This document shows, piece after piece, positions 35,825 to 48,893 of a stretch of 64,000 nucleotides of DNA. The notes beneath the pieces are model-generated. The model saw nothing but the letters and a program-made list of their open reading frames with translations. It was not told where the DNA came from and searched no databases. Where the stretch lies: assembly GCF_002934235.1 (NCBI RefSeq), contig NZ_PTIS01000006.1:1-64000 (forward strand), given 5' to 3'. A program made the position numbers and the translations under genes. Position 1 is the stretch's first letter. Every line of letters begins with the position of its first letter. The DNA is from Clostridium algidicarnis DSM 15099 (GTDB lineage Bacteria > Bacillota > Clostridia > Clostridiales > Clostridiaceae).

Positions 35825-38800
35825 ATGGTACATCCTATCCAAGTCGGCAAAAGAACACGAATGAGCTTTGCTAGAGTTAAAGACATAATAGATATGCCTA
35901 ATTTAATAGAGGTACAGTTAGATTCCTATCAGTGGTTTTTAGATGAGGGACTTCAAGAGGTATTTAATGATATAAGTCCTATATCAAACTATACAGGTAA
36001 TCTTGTACTTGAATTTATTGGCTATAAACTTGATATGGAGAATATTAAGTATTCTGTTGAAGAATGTAAAGAAAGAGACTCAACTTATGCGGCTCCGTTA
36101 AAAGTAAAAGTAAGACTTCAAAACAAAGAGACAGGTGAAATTAAAGAACAAGAAGTATTTATGGGAGATTTTCCTTTAATGACGGAACAAGGTACTTTCA
36201 TTATAAATGGTTCTGAAAGAGTAATTGTAAGCCAATTGGTAAGATCACCAGGGGTGTATTATAATTATTCCGTAGATAAAAATGGAAAGAAACTATATTC
36301 AGCTACTGTAATACCTAATAGAGGTGCGTGGCTAGAATATGAAACAGATTCAAATGATATAATTTATGTAAGAATAGATAAGACTAGAAAGCTTCCAATT
36401 AGTGTTCTAGCAAGAGCTATGGGATTCGCAAGTGATCAACAAATAATGGATTACTTTGGTGATGATGAAAGATTAAAGGCTACTATAGAAAAAGATAATA
36501 CTAAAACAAGAGAAGAAGGCCTATTAGAAATATACAAAAGATTAAGGCCAGGTGAGCCACCTACTGTTGATAGTGCAATGAGTTTAATAGATTCATTGTT
36601 TTTTGATGCAAAACGCTATGATTTATCAAAGGTAGGGAGATATAAATTTAATAAAAAGTTAGCACTAAACTTAAGGATTGCAAATCAAATATCAGCATTA
36701 GATATAGTTCACCCAGAAACAGGAGAAATCTTTGTTCAAAAAGGTGAAAAAATAGACCGAGAAAATGCTTTAGCAATTCAAGATAGTGGTATAAATCTAG
36801 TAGATATAATTGTTGATGATAAAGTAGTAAGAGTTGCAGGTAATAATTTTGTTAATATAAACAAACAATTACCTTTTGATATCACGGATTTAAACATACG
36901 CGAATATGTTCATTATCCTACTTTAAGAGAAATATTAAACAATTATACCGAAGAAAGTGCAATTAAAGAAGAAATTAAAAAGAACATACATAGACTTATA
37001 CCTAAGCATATAATTAAAGATGATATGTATGCTACTATAAGCTATCAAATAGGGCTTTTATATGGTATAGGAAATGTAGATGATATAGACCATCTTGGTA
37101 ATAGAAGACTAAGATCAGTAGGTGAATTGTTGCAAAATCAATTCAGAATAGGTCTTTCAAGGATGGAAAGAGTAGTAAAAGAGAGAATGACTATACAAGA
37201 TCCAGAAGGAATAACTCCTCAGGCTCTTATAAATATAAGACCAGTTTCAGCAGCTACAAAAGAATTCTTTGGAAGTTCACAACTGTCTCAGTTCATGGAT
37301 CAAAATAATCCACTTTCTGAGCTTACTCATAAAAGAAGACTCTCAGCTTTAGGACCTGGTGGATTATCAAGAGAAAGAGCAGGATTTGAAGTAAGAGACG
37401 TTCATCACTCTCATTATGGCAGAATGTGTCCTATAGAGACCCCAGAAGGACCAAACATAGGACTTATCAACTCTTTAGCTACTTATGCAAGGGTTAATGA
37501 ATATGGCTTTATAGAGACGCCGTATAGAGTGGTAGATAAAAAGACTGGTATAGTAACTAGTGAAATTAAATATTTTACAGCAGATGAAGAAGATAATTAT
37601 TTAGTAGCTCAAGCTAATGAGTTATTAGATGAAAACAATATGTTTATTGATGATAGGGTAACTGTAAGAATAAAAGAAGATATATTACTTGTATCAAGAA
37701 ATGAAGTTGATCTTATGGACGTTTCACCAAGACAGATAGTATCTGTAGCAACAGCTATGATACCTTTCCTTGAAAATGACGATGCTAGCCGTGCTCTTAT
37801 GGGTGCTAATATGCAACGTCAAGCGGTGCCGTTATTAATGCCTCAAGCACCATTGGTTGGAACTGGTATTGAATATAAAGCAGCATTAGATTCAGGGGTA
37901 CTTCCAAAAGCTAGAAATGCCGGAACCGTATCTTATGTAAGTGCTAGTGAAGTTAGGGTTAAAAGAGACTCTGATGGTGGAACTGACGTATATAGATTGC
38001 TTAAATTTAAAAGGTCAAATCCAGGGACGTGTATAAATCAAAGACCTATTGTAACTAAGGGAGACCATGTTGAACATGGATCTGTATTAGGAGATGGGCC
38101 ATCAACAGATCTTGGAGAAATAGCATTAGGTAAAAATATAAGAATGGGCTTCATCACATGGGAAGGATATAACTATGAGGATGCTATGCTTATTTCTGAA
38201 GAATTAGTAAGAGAAGATGTATTCACATCTATTCACATAGAGGAATATGAATGCGAAGCGAGAGATACAAAGCTAGGACCAGAAGAAATAACTAGAGATA
38301 TACCTAATGTAGGTGAGGATGCGCTAAAGGATATAGATGAGCGTGGAATCATAAGAATAGGTGCAGAAGTAAGAGCTGGAGATGTACTTGTAGGTAAAGT
38401 TACACCTAAGGGAGAAACCGAACTTACAGCAGAAGAAAGGTTACTAAGAGCTATCTTTGGAGAAAAGGCAAGAGAAGTTAGAGATACATCATTAAGAGTT
38501 CCTCATGGTCAATCAGGTATTATCGTAGACGTAAAGGTCTTTACAAGGGAAAATGGTGATGAGTTACCTCCAGGGGTAAACCAACTTGTAAGATGTTATA
38601 TAGCTCAAAAGAGAAAAATCTCTGTAGGGGATAAGATGGCTGGAAGACATGGTAATAAGGGTGTTATTTCAAGAGTATTACCAGAAGAGGATATGCCATT
38701 TTTACCAGACGGACGACCACTACAAATATGTTTAAATCCATTAGGGGTTCCTTCACGTATGAATATAGGTCAGGTGCTAGAAGTCCATCTAGGCCTTGCA

Positions 38801-39583
38801 GCAAACAAACTAGGTTGGCATATAGCAACTCCAGTATTTGATGGCGCCAATGAGTATGATATAGAAGAACATCTTATAAAAGCAGGGTATGATGGAGATG
38901 GTAAAACTGTACTATATGATGGGAGAACCGGAGAAGCATTCGACAATAGAGTAACTGTAGGATATATGTATATATTGAAACTTGCTCACTTAGTTGATGA
39001 CAAGATTCATGCAAGATCTACAGGGCCATACTCATTAGTTACACAACAACCTTTAGGAGGTAAAGCACAATTCGGAGGACAAAGATTTGGAGAGATGGAA
39101 GTTTGGGCTCTTGAAGCCTATGGAGCAGCACACACTCTTCAGGAAATCTTAACTGTAAAGTCGGATGATGTTGTGGGTAGAGTTAAAACTTATGAGTCAA
39201 TAGTAAAGGGTGAAAACATACCAGAACCAGGTGTACCAGAGTCCTTTAAAGTTCTTATTAAAGAACTTCAAGCTTTGTGCCTAAATGTAAAAGTTCTTAA
39301 TGATAAAAAAGAAGAAATTAAATTAAGAGAATATACAGAAGAGGAACTCGAAGCTCTAGAGATAAATATAGAAGGAAAAGAAGATGTACCAGTTATAAAA
39401 TCAACCACTGAACTAGAAGGTAGTAATCTTCAAGAAATAGTAGAAGAAAAAGTAGAAGAAACAGACGAATTAGAAGAATTAGAAGAAGTAGAAGAAGATG
39501 AAAAAGAAGACGATGATGATGAGTTACCACTAGATGAGTTTAAAAAAGAATTGCAACTAGATGATTTTGATGATGAACACTAA
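35825..39583 (+). CDS. rpoB: RNA polymerase subunit beta
   Basis: 1252 aa. Contains all beta-subunit landmarks: the rifampicin pocket ([20 protein letters not shown], then [17 protein letters not shown]) with wild-type residues, the flap, and the C-terminal clamp segment ([19 protein letters not shown]). The last 50 or so residues form an unusually acidic tail of Glu/Asp runs. The ATG at 35825 follows AAGGGGTGA and gives [17 protein letters not shown]; an in-frame ATG 42 nt earlier has no site. rpoC follows. Confidence 0.98.
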   Translation: MVHPIQVGKRTRMSFARVKDIIDMPNLIEVQLDSYQWFLDEGLQEVFNDISPISNYTGNLVLEFIGYKLDMENIKYSVEECKERDSTYAAPLKVKVRLQNKETGEIKEQEVFMGDFPLMTEQGTFIINGSERVIVSQLVRSPGVYYNYSVDKNGKKLYSATVIPNRGAWLEYETDSNDIIYVRIDKTRKLPISVLARAMGFASDQQIMDYFGDDERLKATIEKDNTKTREEGLLEIYKRLRPGEPPTVDSAMSLIDSLFFDAKRYDLSKVGRYKFNKKLALNLRIANQISALDIVHPETGEIFVQKGEKIDRENALAIQDSGINLVDIIVDDKVVRVAGNNFVNINKQLPFDITDLNIREYVHYPTLREILNNYTEESAIKEEIKKNIHRLIPKHIIKDDMYATISYQIGLLYGIGNVDDIDHLGNRRLRSVGELLQNQFRIGLSRMERVVKERMTIQDPEGITPQALINIRPVSAATKEFFGSSQLSQFMDQNNPLSELTHKRRLSALGPGGLSRERAGFEVRDVHHSHYGRMCPIETPEGPNIGLINSLATYARVNEYGFIETPYRVVDKKTGIVTSEIKYFTADEEDNYLVAQANELLDENNMFIDDRVTVRIKEDILLVSRNEVDLMDVSPRQIVSVATAMIPFLENDDASRALMGANMQRQAVPLLMPQAPLVGTGIEYKAALDSGVLPKARNAGTVSYVSASEVRVKRDSDGGTDVYRLLKFKRSNPGTCINQRPIVTKGDHVEHGSVLGDGPSTDLGEIALGKNIRMGFITWEGYNYEDAMLISEELVREDVFTSIHIEEYECEARDTKLGPEEITRDIPNVGEDALKDIDERGIIRIGAEVRAGDVLVGKVTPKGETELTAEERLLRAIFGEKAREVRDTSLRVPHGQSGIIVDVKVFTRENGDELPPGVNQLVRCYIAQKRKISVGDKMAGRHGNKGVISRVLPEEDMPFLPDGRPLQICLNPLGVPSRMNIGQVLEVHLGLAANKLGWHIATPVFDGANEYDIEEHLIKAGYDGDGKTVLYDGRTGEAFDNRVTVGYMYILKLAHLVDDKIHARSTGPYSLVTQQPLGGKAQFGGQRFGEMEVWALEAYGAAHTLQEILTVKSDDVVGRVKTYESIVKGENIPEPGVPESFKVLIKELQALCLNVKVLNDKKEEIKLREYTEEELEALEINIEGKEDVPVIKSTTELEGSNLQEIVEEKVEETDELEELEEVEEDEKEDDDDELPLDEFKKELQLDDFDDEH

Positions 39584-39603
39584 TTTTGAAGGGAGGATTA
39601 CCC

Positions 39604-42600
39604 TTGATTGAATTAAATAATTTTGATGCCATGCAAATAAGTTTAGCTTCTCCAGAGCAGATACGAGAATGGTCTAGAGGGGAAGTTAAAAAACCAGAAA
39701 CAATAAATTATAGAACATTGAAACCTGAAAGAGATGGTCTATTTTGTGAAAGAATATTTGGACCAACAAAAGATTGGGAATGCCATTGTGGAAAATATAA
39801 GAGAGTAAGATATAAGGGGATAGTTTGTGATAGATGCGGAGTTGAAGTCACAAAATCTAAAGTAAGACGTGAGAGAATGGGGCATATAGAACTTGCAGCC
39901 CCAGTATCCCATATTTGGTATTTTAAAGGAATACCTTCCCGTATGGGCTTAATGCTAGATATGTCTCCTAGATCCCTTGAAAAAGTTTTATACTTTGCAT
40001 CTTATATTGTTTTAGATCCTAAAGACACACCTCTTTTAAAGAAACAGCTTCTTAATGAAAAAGAATATAGAGAAGCTATAGATAAATATGGTGAGGAAAG
40101 CTTCACAGCAGGTATGGGAGCAGAATCTATAAAAGTTTTATTAGAAGAAATTGATTTAGTAAAATCAACTGTGGATTTAAAAGAAGATTTAAAGAATAGT
40201 ACAGGACAAAAGAAGATAAGAATAATAAGAAGACTTGAAGTTATGGAATCATTTAAAAAGTCAGGAAATAAGCCAGTTTGGATGATTATAGGGGTAATAC
40301 CTGTAATACCACCAGATCTAAGACCTATGGTTCAATTAGATGGTGGAAGATTTGCAACTTCTGATTTAAATGATTTATACAGAAGGGTTATAAATAGAAA
40401 TAATAGATTAAAGAAACTATTAGATTTAGGAGCACCTAATATAATAGTTAGAAATGAAAAAAGAATGCTTCAAGAAGCTGTAGATGCATTGATAGATAAT
40501 GGTAGAAGAGGTAGGCCAGTAACAGGTCCTGGAAACAGGCCACTTAAATCTTTATCTGATATGCTTAAAGGAAAACAGGGTAGATTTAGACAAAACTTAC
40601 TAGGTAAGCGTGTTGACTATTCTGGAAGATCAGTTATTGTTGTTGGACCTGAACTTAAAATGTATCAATGTGGTTTGCCAAAAGAAATGGCGCTAGAACT
40701 TTTCAAACCTTTCGTTATGAAAAAACTAGTTGAAAATTCTTTGGCACACAATATAAAAAGTGCTAAAAGAATGGTAGAAAGAGTAATGCCGCAGGTATGG
40801 GATGTACTAGAAGAAGTTATTTCCGATCATCCAGTGTTATTAAACCGTGCGCCTACACTACATAGATTAGGAATTCAAGCTTTCCAACCTGTGCTAGTTG
40901 AAGGTAGAGCTATAAAACTTCATCCTTTAGTGTGTACAGCGTATAACGCTGACTTTGATGGAGATCAAATGGCAGTGCATGTACCTCTTTCCGTTGAAGC
41001 TCAAGCAGAAGCAAGATTTTTAATGCTTGCTGCTGGTAACATCTTGAAACCATCAGATGGTAAGCCAGTATCAGTTCCTACTCAAGATATGATTTTAGGT
41101 TCTTATTATTTAAGTTTAGATAAAGATGGAGAAATAGGTGAAGGAAAGATATTCATATCACCAGAAGAGGCTATTATGGCTTATGAAGTTAAAGATATTT
41201 CTTTACATGCTAAGATAAAAGTTAGGATGACTAAAGAAATTAATGGCGAGATTAAGCAAGGAATAATAGATACTTCTGTTGGTAAACTTATATTTAACGA
41301 ATCCATACCTCAAGATTTAGGCTTTGTAGATAGAACTTTAGAAGAAAACTTGTTTAAACTTGAAGTTGACTTCTTAATAGATAAAAAGGCTCTTGGACGT
41401 ATAGTTGAAAATTGTTATACAGTTCATGGACCAACCCAAACATCAGTAATGTTAGATGAAATTAAAGCAAAAGGATATCATTATTCTACTATTGGAGCTA
41501 TTACTGTTTCGGTATCAGATATGGTTGTTCCTGAGAAAAAGGCTGATTTGCTTAAAGAAGCAGAAGAAACTGTTAAAAAAATTGAGAAAATGTATAAAAG
41601 AGGATTTATATCTGAAGAAGAAAGATACGAAAGAGTTATAGATAAGTGGACTAAAACTACCGAAGATGTAGCTAATGCTCTAATGGATAATTTGGATAGA
41701 TTTAATCCAATATTTATGATGGCCGATTCTGGAGCCAGAGGCTCTAAAAGTCAGATAAAGCAGTTAGCGGGTATGAGAGGTCTTATGGCTAACCCATCCG
41801 GTAAAATTATAGAACTTCCAATTAAAGCTTCTTTTAGGGAAGGTTTAGATGTATTAGAATATTTCATATCAACTCATGGAGCTAGAAAGGGTAATGCTGA
41901 TACTGCTCTTAAAACAGCTGACTCAGGATATCTTACAAGGAGACTTGTTGATGTTAGCCAGGATGTAATAGTAAGACATCAAGATTGTGGAACTAAAGAT
42001 GGAATATACGTATCCGAAATTAAAGTAGGAAACGAACCTATAGAAGAGTTGAAAGAAAGATTAACTGGAAGATATTCAGCAGAAGATATTATAGATCCAA
42101 AAACTTCTAAGGTTATAGTTAAAAATCATACTTATATGACTGCTGAAATAGCAGGAAAAGTACAAAAAGCTGGAATTAAGAAGGTAAAGATAAGATCGGT
42201 ATTTAGTTGTGATTGTAAAGTAGGAGTTTGCGCTACTTGTTATGGTATGAATATGGCGACTGGACAAAAAATAACTATAGGTGAGGCTGTGGGTATAATA
42301 GCAGCTCAATCTATTGGTGAGCCAGGTACACAGCTTACAATGAGAACCTTCCATACAGGTGGAGTTGCAGGAGCTGATATAACTCAAGGACTTCCAAGAG
42401 TAGAAGAGCTATTTGAAGCCAGAAAACCAAAAGGATTAGCTACAGTATCAGAAGTATCAGGTACAGTTAAAATGGAAGAAACAAAGAAAAAGAGAACAAT
42501 AATTATAGTTACAGAATCAGGTGAAGAAATTACTTATGAAATTCCATTTGGTTCAAGAATGAAAGTTAGTAATGGAGACTCAATTGAGGCTGGAGATGAA

Positions 42601-43140
42601 ATAACAGAAGGATCAGTAAATCCACATGATGTTATGAGAATTAAAGGACTTGAAGGAGTTAGAGAATATTTATTGTCAGAAGTTCAAAAGGTATATAGAT
42701 TGCAAGGTGTTGATATAAATGATAAACATCTTGAAGTTGTAGTAAGACAAATGACTAGGAAGGTTAAGGTATTAGAACCAGGTGATACAGACCTTTTACA
42801 AGGAACTATGATAGATATATTTGATTTTATAGAAGAAAATGAAAGAGTTAAAAAAGCTAAGTTAGAAGAAGCTAAGGGAGATCAAGTGCTTCTTGGAATT
42901 ACAAAAGCAGCTTTAGCTACAGACTCTTTCTTATCAGCAGCATCCTTCCAAGAAACTACAAGAGTTTTAACTGATGCAGCTATAAAAGGTAAAATTGATC
43001 CGTTACTAGGACTTAAAGAAAATGTAATTATAGGTAAACTTATACCTGCTGGTACAGGCATGAGTAGATATGGATCAATAAGATTAAACACAGAAACTGA
43101 TGTAGAAGAAAAAGAGCATGTTAATACTTTAGAAGATTAA
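39604..43140 (+). CDS. rpoC: RNA polymerase subunit beta'
   Basis: 1178 aa. The N-terminal zinc ribbon ([20 protein letters not shown]), the catalytic [10 protein letters not shown] with Mg-binding Asp450, Asp452 and Asp454, the trigger loop region and the C-terminal zinc site ([13 protein letters not shown]) are intact. The TTG start at 39604 follows GGGAGG by a normal spacer and gives [12 protein letters not shown]; an earlier in-frame ATG lies before that site. Co-transcribed with rpoB. Confidence 0.98.
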   Translation: MIELNNFDAMQISLASPEQIREWSRGEVKKPETINYRTLKPERDGLFCERIFGPTKDWECHCGKYKRVRYKGIVCDRCGVEVTKSKVRRERMGHIELAAPVSHIWYFKGIPSRMGLMLDMSPRSLEKVLYFASYIVLDPKDTPLLKKQLLNEKEYREAIDKYGEESFTAGMGAESIKVLLEEIDLVKSTVDLKEDLKNSTGQKKIRIIRRLEVMESFKKSGNKPVWMIIGVIPVIPPDLRPMVQLDGGRFATSDLNDLYRRVINRNNRLKKLLDLGAPNIIVRNEKRMLQEAVDALIDNGRRGRPVTGPGNRPLKSLSDMLKGKQGRFRQNLLGKRVDYSGRSVIVVGPELKMYQCGLPKEMALELFKPFVMKKLVENSLAHNIKSAKRMVERVMPQVWDVLEEVISDHPVLLNRAPTLHRLGIQAFQPVLVEGRAIKLHPLVCTAYNADFDGDQMAVHVPLSVEAQAEARFLMLAAGNILKPSDGKPVSVPTQDMILGSYYLSLDKDGEIGEGKIFISPEEAIMAYEVKDISLHAKIKVRMTKEINGEIKQGIIDTSVGKLIFNESIPQDLGFVDRTLEENLFKLEVDFLIDKKALGRIVENCYTVHGPTQTSVMLDEIKAKGYHYSTIGAITVSVSDMVVPEKKADLLKEAEETVKKIEKMYKRGFISEEERYERVIDKWTKTTEDVANALMDNLDRFNPIFMMADSGARGSKSQIKQLAGMRGLMANPSGKIIELPIKASFREGLDVLEYFISTHGARKGNADTALKTADSGYLTRRLVDVSQDVIVRHQDCGTKDGIYVSEIKVGNEPIEELKERLTGRYSAEDIIDPKTSKVIVKNHTYMTAEIAGKVQKAGIKKVKIRSVFSCDCKVGVCATCYGMNMATGQKITIGEAVGIIAAQSIGEPGTQLTMRTFHTGGVAGADITQGLPRVEELFEARKPKGLATVSEVSGTVKMEETKKKRTIIIVTESGEEITYEIPFGSRMKVSNGDSIEAGDEITEGSVNPHDVMRIKGLEGVREYLLSEVQKVYRLQGVDINDKHLEVVVRQMTRKVKVLEPGDTDLLQGTMIDIFDFIEENERVKKAKLEEAKGDQVLLGITKAALATDSFLSAASFQETTRVLTDAAIKGKIDPLLGLKENVIIGKLIPAGTGMSRYGSIRLNTETDVEEKEHVNTLED

Positions 43141-43149
43141 TTAATTTTA

Positions 43150-43178
43150 TTGACATGACATAATGAAAATGATAAAAT
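43150..43178 (+). promoter_or_regulatory. Promoter upstream of ybxF and the str genes
   Basis: TTGACA (43150-43155), 17 nt, TAAAAT (43173-43178), ten bases after rpoC. Near-consensus vegetative promoter. Confidence 0.8.
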
Positions 43179-43245
43179 ATAGCTTGTGTGATTTTATAAC
43201 AAGGATATTTTAAATATTATATTTAATTTGTTTACATGAGTTTTT

Positions 43246-43271
43246 CGGAGTGAGGTCTAGACTTCACTCCG
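43246..43271 (+). promoter_or_regulatory. Leader hairpin before ybxF
   Basis: CGGAGTGA pairs with TCACTCCG, with a few inner pairs around CTAG. GGGTTTAATTTT follows, so it could end rpoC read-through or attenuate the new transcript. The T stretch is interrupted, so its terminator strength is uncertain. Confidence 0.5.
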
Positions 43272-43304
43272 GGTTTAATTTTAAATTTCAAGGAGGTAAA
43301 CCTC

Positions 43305-43547
43305 ATGATAGACAGACTTTTAGGAAAAAAGGTCGTAGGCATAAAGCAAGTTACAAAAGCATTAAATAACGACCAAGGGTTAAAGCTATATGTAGCAGAA
43401 GATGCAGATTCAAAAATTACGATACCTATAGTTAGCATAGCTGAAGAAAAAAACATAGAAATAGAATATATTGCCACAATGAAATATTTAGGTAAGATGT
43501 GTGGTATAGAAGTAGGATCAGCGGCTACTTTAATCCTAAAAGAATAA
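43305..43547 (+). CDS. ybxF: L7Ae-like k-turn-binding protein (YbxF)
   Basis: 80 aa. The L7Ae/L30e fold recognises kink-turn RNA. The sequence shows the family's GIKQVTKALN, then the strand LKLYVAEDAD and IEIEYIATMKYLGKMCGIEVGSAAT. Its exact role is unsettled; in Bacillus it binds k-turns in vitro. It lies between rpoC and rpsL, the conserved Firmicute position. AAGGAGG lies upstream. Confidence 0.9.
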   Translation: MIDRLLGKKVVGIKQVTKALNNDQGLKLYVAEDADSKITIPIVSIAEEKNIEIEYIATMKYLGKMCGIEVGSAATLILKE

Positions 43548-43615
43548 TTAATTAGCTATTATCTTAATTTTAATAGAATACCAAAATTACTTTTTAAAAT
43601 ATAGGAGGTGAAAAC

Positions 43616-43993
43616 ATGCCAACAATTAGCCAATTAGTAAGAAAAGGCAGAAAGACAACAGCAACTAAATCTGGATCACCAGCTTTAAAAAACTGTCCAC
43701 AAAAAAGAGGTGTATGCACAGTAGTTAAAACTACTACACCAAAGAAGCCTAACTCCGCACTTAGAAAAGTTGCAAGAGTTAGATTGACAAATGGTTACGA
43801 AGTATCTGCATACATTCCAGGAATAGGACACAATCTACAAGAGCATAGTGTTGTTTTAATCAGAGGTGGAAGAGTAAAAGACCTTCCAGGTGTTAGATAT
43901 CATATTGTGAGAGGCGCTTTAGACTCAGCAGGTGTAGCTAACAGAATGCAAAGTAGATCAAAGTATGGGGCTAAGAGACCAAAGCAAAAGTAA
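43616..43993 (+). CDS. rpsL: 30S ribosomal protein S12
   Basis: 125 aa decoding-centre protein. The [13 protein letters not shown] and [13 protein letters not shown] loops, where streptomycin-resistance changes arise, have wild-type lysines. First ribosomal gene of the str cluster. AGGAGGTG lies upstream. A folded 143-nt spacer separates it from rpsG. Confidence 0.97.
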   Translation: MPTISQLVRKGRKTTATKSGSPALKNCPQKRGVCTVVKTTTPKKPNSALRKVARVRLTNGYEVSAYIPGIGHNLQEHSVVLIRGGRVKDLPGVRYHIVRGALDSAGVANRMQSRSKYGAKRPKQK

Positions 43994-44607
<614 letters not shown>

Positions 44608-44610
44608 CAT

Positions 44611-44642
44611 AAAACTGTTTTGGCTTTTGCCAAAACAGTTTT
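44611..44642 (+). terminator. Terminator after rpsG
   Basis: AAAACTGTTTTGGC pairs perfectly with GCCAAAACAGTTTT around TTTT, just after rpsG. It should reduce read-through to fusA, yet no clear promoter is seen in the 50 nt before fusA, so partial termination is likely. Confidence 0.85.
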
Positions 44643-44696
44643 ATCAGATTTAATTACTAATTTACTCAGATTATATGCTGAGAGGAGGAATATATA

Positions 44697-46760
44697 GTGC
44701 CAAGACAATTTGCGTTAGAAAAGTACCGTAATATAGGAATAATGGCTCATATCGATGCGGGTAAAACTACAACAACTGAGCGTATTTTATTTTACACAGG
44801 AAAAACACATAAAATAGGTGAAACTCATGAAGGTGCAGCTACAATGGACTGGATGGTTCAAGAACAAGAAAGAGGTATAACAATTACTTCAGCAGCTACT
44901 ACCTGCCACTGGAAAGGCTATGAGATAAACATAATTGATACACCAGGCCACGTAGACTTCACAGTTGAGGTTGAAAGATCACTTAGAGTTCTTGATGGAG
45001 CTGTAACAGTTCTTGACGCTAAGAGTGGTGTAGAACCACAAACTGAAACTGTTTGGAGACAGGCAGATAAGTATGGTGTACCAAGAATGATATATGTAAA
45101 TAAGATGGATGCTGTTGGAGCAGACTTCTACACCTGTTTAAACTCTATAAGAGATAGACTTAAAGCAAATGCAGTACCAATTCAAATACCAATAGGTCAA
45201 GAATCAGAATTTATGGGAATGGTTGATCTTGTAAAGATGATTGGAATAGTTCACAAGAACGATTTAGGAACTGAAATCGAAGAAGGTGAAATACCAGCAG
45301 AATTAAAAGAAAAGGCAGAAGAGTATAGATTAGCTATGCTTGAAGCCATTGCAGAATGCGATGAAGAATTAATGATTAAATATCTAGATGGGGAAGAAAT
45401 AACTGAAGATGAAATAAATGTAGCTTTAAGAAAAGCTACTATTGACAATCAAATAATCCCAGTTATTTGTGGATCATCATATAAAAACAAAGGTGTTCAA
45501 GAAATGATAGACGCTGCTGTTGCATATATGCCATCACCTTTAGATATACCAGCAGTAAAGGGTGTTGAAGTAGATGGTGAAGGTGAAATAGAAAGAAAAG
45601 CTGATGAAGCTGAACCACTTTCTGCACTAGCATTTAAAATAGCAACAGACCCATTTGTAGGTAGATTAGCATTTACAAGAATTTACTCTGGAACAATGAA
45701 GAGTGGTACATATGTATTAAACTCAACAAAGGGAAAAAGAGAAAGAGTCGGAAGACTTGTTAGAATGCATGCAAATCATAGAGAAGAAGTTGACGAGTTA
45801 TATGCAGGAGATTTAGGTGCAGTTGTTGGACTTAAAGATACAACTACAGGAGATACTCTATGTAGTGAAAATGATCCTATTATACTTGAAACTATGGACT
45901 TCCCAGAACCAGTTATATCTGTAGCTATTGAGCCTAAAACTAAAGCTAGTCAAGAAAAGATGGGATTAGCGCTTTCAAAGCTTGCAGAAGAAGATCCAAC
46001 ATTCAAAACTTTTACTGATCAAGAAACAGGTCAAGTTATTATAGCAGGTATGGGTGAACTTCACCTTGAAATTATAGTAGATAGACTTCAAAGAGAGTTT
46101 AAAGTTGAGTGTAATGTTGGTAAGCCACAAGTTGCTTACAAAGAAACTATCAGAAAAGCTGTTAAAGCTGAAGGTAAGTTTGTTAGACAATCTGGTGGAC
46201 GTGGTCAGTATGGTCATTGTTGGATTGAGATGATACCAAATGAAGGTGAATATGTATTCGAAAATGCTATCGTTGGAGGATCTATTCCAAGAGAATATAT
46301 ACCAGCAATAGATAATGGAATTAAAGAAGCATCGGATAGTGGTGTTTTATCTGGATATCCAGTTATAAACTTTAAAGTAAGACTAGTTGATGGATCATAT
46401 CATGATGTTGACTCCTCAGAAATGGCATTTAAAATAGCAGGATCTATGGCATTTAAAAATGCTATGGCTAAAGCAGATCCAGTATTACTTGAGCCAGCAA
46501 TGAAAGTTGAAGTTGTTGTAGCTGAAGAATACATGGGAGATGTTATAGGGGACGTAAACTCTAGAAGAGGAAAAATTGAGAGTATGGAAGCTAGAGCAGG
46601 CGCTCAAGTTATCAACGCATTTGTTCCGCTTTCAGAAATGTTTGGATATGCTACAACACTTAGATCAAAGACACAAGGTAGAGGTACTTATAGCATGGAG
46701 TTTGATCATTACGAAGAAGTGCCAAAGAGCATACAAGAACAAGTAGTAGGTAAAAAATAA
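44697..46760 (+). CDS. fusA: Elongation factor G
   Basis: 687 aa translocation GTPase. G1 [13 protein letters not shown]2 [10 protein letters not shown]3 DTPGHVDF and G4 NKMD are present, and domains II-V follow, including the domain IV signature [11 protein letters not shown]. The GTG start after AGAGGAGG gives [18 protein letters not shown]. The second tuf copy follows 41 nt later. Confidence 0.98.
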   Translation: MPRQFALEKYRNIGIMAHIDAGKTTTTERILFYTGKTHKIGETHEGAATMDWMVQEQERGITITSAATTCHWKGYEINIIDTPGHVDFTVEVERSLRVLDGAVTVLDAKSGVEPQTETVWRQADKYGVPRMIYVNKMDAVGADFYTCLNSIRDRLKANAVPIQIPIGQESEFMGMVDLVKMIGIVHKNDLGTEIEEGEIPAELKEKAEEYRLAMLEAIAECDEELMIKYLDGEEITEDEINVALRKATIDNQIIPVICGSSYKNKGVQEMIDAAVAYMPSPLDIPAVKGVEVDGEGEIERKADEAEPLSALAFKIATDPFVGRLAFTRIYSGTMKSGTYVLNSTKGKRERVGRLVRMHANHREEVDELYAGDLGAVVGLKDTTTGDTLCSENDPIILETMDFPEPVISVAIEPKTKASQEKMGLALSKLAEEDPTFKTFTDQETGQVIIAGMGELHLEIIVDRLQREFKVECNVGKPQVAYKETIRKAVKAEGKFVRQSGGRGQYGHCWIEMIPNEGEYVFENAIVGGSIPREYIPAIDNGIKEASDSGVLSGYPVINFKVRLVDGSYHDVDSSEMAFKIAGSMAFKNAMAKADPVLLEPAMKVEVVVAEEYMGDVIGDVNSRRGKIESMEARAGAQVINAFVPLSEMFGYATTLRSKTQGRGTYSMEFDHYEEVPKSIQEQVVGKK

Positions 46761-46801
46761 TAAAATAAAATATGTCTTTAATAGCAAGGAGGAATTTACA
46801 A

Positions 46802-47995
46802 ATGTCAAAAGCAAAGTTTGAAAGAAGTAAACCGCACGTTAATATTGGAACAATAGGTCACGTGGACCACGGTAAGACAACATTAACAGCAGCTATAACA
46901 TCAGTATTAGCTAATAGAGGATTTGCAGAAGCATTTAAGTATGACCAAATAGATAAGGCACCAGAGGAGAAGGAAAGAGGAATAACAATCAATACTTCTC
47001 ACGTAGAATATGAAACAGAAAATAGACATTATGCACATGTGGACTGTCCAGGTCACGCTGACTATGTAAAGAATATGATTACAGGTGCAGCACAAATGGA
47101 TGGAGCTATCTTAGTTGTATCAGCAGCAGATGGCCCAATGCCACAAACAAGAGAACATATATTATTAGCATCTAGAGTAGGTGTTGGTTATATAGTAGTA
47201 TTCTTAAACAAGGCAGATATGGTAGATGATCCAGAATTATTAGAATTAGTTGAGATGGAAGTTAGAGAACTATTAAGTGAGTATGATTTCCCAGGAGACG
47301 ATACACCAATAGTAGCAGGATCAGCATTAAAAGCATTAGAAAACCCAACAGATGAAGTAGCAATTAAGCCTATATTAGACTTAATGGATGCAATAGATAG
47401 CTATATTCCAACACCAGAAAGAGCAACTGACAAACCGTTCTTAATGCCAGTAGAAGATGTATTTACAATAACAGGTAGAGGAACAGTTGCAACAGGAAGA
47501 GTTGAAACTGGAGTTTTAAAAGTTGGAGAAGAAGTAGAATTAGTAGGATTATCTGAAGACAAGAGAAAGGTAGTAGTAACAGGAGTAGAAATGTTTAGAA
47601 AGTTACTAGACCAAGCAATGGCAGGGGATAATGTAGGAGTTCTATTAAGAGGAATACAAAGAGCAGAAATAGAAAGAGGTCAAGTACTTGCAAAACCAGG
47701 TAGTGTAAACCCACACAACAAGTTTGTAGGTCAAGTATATGTACTTAAAAAAGAAGAAGGCGGAAGACATACACCATTCTTTGATGGATACAGACCACAA
47801 TTTTATTTCAGAACAACAGATGTAACAGGATCAATCAAATTACCAGATGGAATGGAAATGGTAATGCCTGGAGACCATATAGATATGAATGTTGAACTAA
47901 TTAATCCAGTAGCTATGGATGAAGGTTTAAGATTTGCTATAAGAGAAGGCGGAAGAACAGTTGGATCAGGAGTTGTTACTACAATAACAAAATAA
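46802..47995 (+). CDS. tuf: Elongation factor Tu, copy 2
   Basis: 397 aa, the tuf of the str operon, directly after fusA. It matches copy 1 (30791) except for Asn74 and Ala138 (NKAD in G4), and the DNA is nearly identical, including most third positions. That pattern implies recent gene conversion. The ATG follows AAGGAGG; an in-frame ATG 30 nt earlier precedes that site. A terminator ends the unit. Confidence 0.98.
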   Translation: MSKAKFERSKPHVNIGTIGHVDHGKTTLTAAITSVLANRGFAEAFKYDQIDKAPEEKERGITINTSHVEYETENRHYAHVDCPGHADYVKNMITGAAQMDGAILVVSAADGPMPQTREHILLASRVGVGYIVVFLNKADMVDDPELLELVEMEVRELLSEYDFPGDDTPIVAGSALKALENPTDEVAIKPILDLMDAIDSYIPTPERATDKPFLMPVEDVFTITGRGTVATGRVETGVLKVGEEVELVGLSEDKRKVVVTGVEMFRKLLDQAMAGDNVGVLLRGIQRAEIERGQVLAKPGSVNPHNKFVGQVYVLKKEEGGRHTPFFDGYRPQFYFRTTDVTGSIKLPDGMEMVMPGDHIDMNVELINPVAMDEGLRFAIREGGRTVGSGVVTTITK

Positions 47996-48028
47996 TTATA
48001 AAATTAGAAAATCAATCGATTGGTTTTA

Positions 48029-48066
48029 AGTGGATAAGGTGACGATCTTATCCACTTTTTATTTTA
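48029..48066 (+). terminator. Terminator after tuf copy 2
   Basis: AGTGGATAAG pairs perfectly with CTTATCCACT around an 8-nt loop, followed by a T-rich tail. It ends the rpsG-fusA-tuf region. Confidence 0.9.
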
Positions 48067-48128
48067 TTAAAGATACGTGTATTATTAAAACTAATAATAA
48101 AATAAATGAGCTATTTTAATCTTTACTG

Positions 48129-48157
48129 TTGCAATACTTTGAAATTAAATATATAAT
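48129..48157 (+). promoter_or_regulatory. S10 cluster promoter, upstream copy
   Basis: TTGCAA (48129-48134), 17 nt, TATAAT (48152-48157). One of two good vegetative promoters in the 492-base gap before rpsJ. Confidence 0.7.
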
Positions 48158-48245
48158 ACTTTAAGTGCATTAAAAAGTATACTTTAAGTAGCGGATTAAA
48201 CATCAAAGTATATGTCAATACTACAAAATAAATGAATAAAAATGC

Positions 48246-48274
48246 TTGTAACTTCAAACTAGATATAGTATAAT
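48246..48274 (+). promoter_or_regulatory. S10 cluster promoter, proximal copy
   Basis: TTGTAA (48246-48251), 17 nt, TATAAT (48269-48274). The predicted start near 48281 begins the structured leader of rpsJ. Confidence 0.75.
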
Positions 48275-48280
48275 AAAGTA

Positions 48281-48487
48281 GTTGTAAAGCTATAACAGCG
48301 ATGAGACAAGAGGTTGCTGGACTTCCGGGGAATTCTTGTTGAGTATGTTAGGGTCTAAGAACCCAGCGACGGAATTGCTTGAACTGTTAGGTGAAAAGTG
48401 TGAAATTAAGAAACACCCGGAGCAGTTTACAGAAGGTCCGCTGTTGTGCGTTAGAAGTAATACGTACATGAAAAGGAGGGAAATAAA
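48281..48487 (+). promoter_or_regulatory. Structured leader of the S10 operon
   Basis: About 205 nt of GC-richer, gene-free RNA between the proximal promoter and rpsJ. TTGCTGG (48314-48320) can pair with CCAGCGA (48363-48369), GGGT with ACCC around CTAAGA inside it, and ACAAG (48306-48310) with CTTGT (48335-48339), which would make a pseudoknot. In E. coli the S10 leader binds L4. Whether this one does is unknown. Confidence 0.6.
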
Positions 48488-48796
48488 ATGGCAAAACAAA
48501 AAATCAGAATAAGATTGAAGGCTTTTGATCACAAGATATTAGATCAATCAGCAGAGAAGATTGTAGAAACTGCAAAGTCTACAGGAGCTCAAGTAGCAGG
48601 CCCAGTGCCACTACCTACAGAAAAAGATATTATAACAGTACTAAGAGCAGTTCATAAGTATAAAGATGCTAGAGAACAGTTCGAAATTAGAACTCACAAA
48701 AGATTGATAGACATATTGAATCCATCACCAAAGACTGTAGACGCCTTAATGAGGTTAGATTTACCAGCAGGTGTGGATATAGAAATTAAACTATAA
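48488..48796 (+). CDS. rpsJ: 30S ribosomal protein S10 (NusE)
   Basis: 102 aa. S10 sits in the 30S head and also joins NusB in antitermination. [20 protein letters not shown] and the long loop [18 protein letters not shown] are typical. AGGAGGG lies upstream. First gene of the S10-spc-alpha cluster, preceded by a structured leader. Confidence 0.97.
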   Translation: MAKQKIRIRLKAFDHKILDQSAEKIVETAKSTGAQVAGPVPLPTEKDIITVLRAVHKYKDAREQFEIRTHKRLIDILNPSPKTVDALMRLDLPAGVDIEIKL

Positions 48797-48833
48797 CGTA
48801 CATATGGTGTACGCGTAATAGATAACTATTACG
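48797..48833 (+). promoter_or_regulatory. Tandem hairpins between rpsJ and rplC
   Basis: Right after the rpsJ stop, CGTACA/TGTACG (48797-48813) and CGTAATAG/CTATTACG (48814-48833, loop ATAA) form two stacked perfect stems. No T tract follows. The rplC start is 61 nt further on. Regulatory or processing role inferred. Confidence 0.55.
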
Positions 48834-48893
48834 AACTATTATGATTGCTACTTAAATCGGTGATCCGCTAATATGTTTAGGAGGTGTAAGGTA

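Noticed and set aside
42076-42387. Minus-strand open frames inside rpoC and other core genes
   Set aside because: Composition and position show they are shadows of strongly conserved + strand genes, without ribosome binding sites.
48290-48532. Minus-strand open frame over the S10 leader
   Set aside because: No ribosome binding site; it runs into rpsJ in reverse and the region is better explained as a structured leader.
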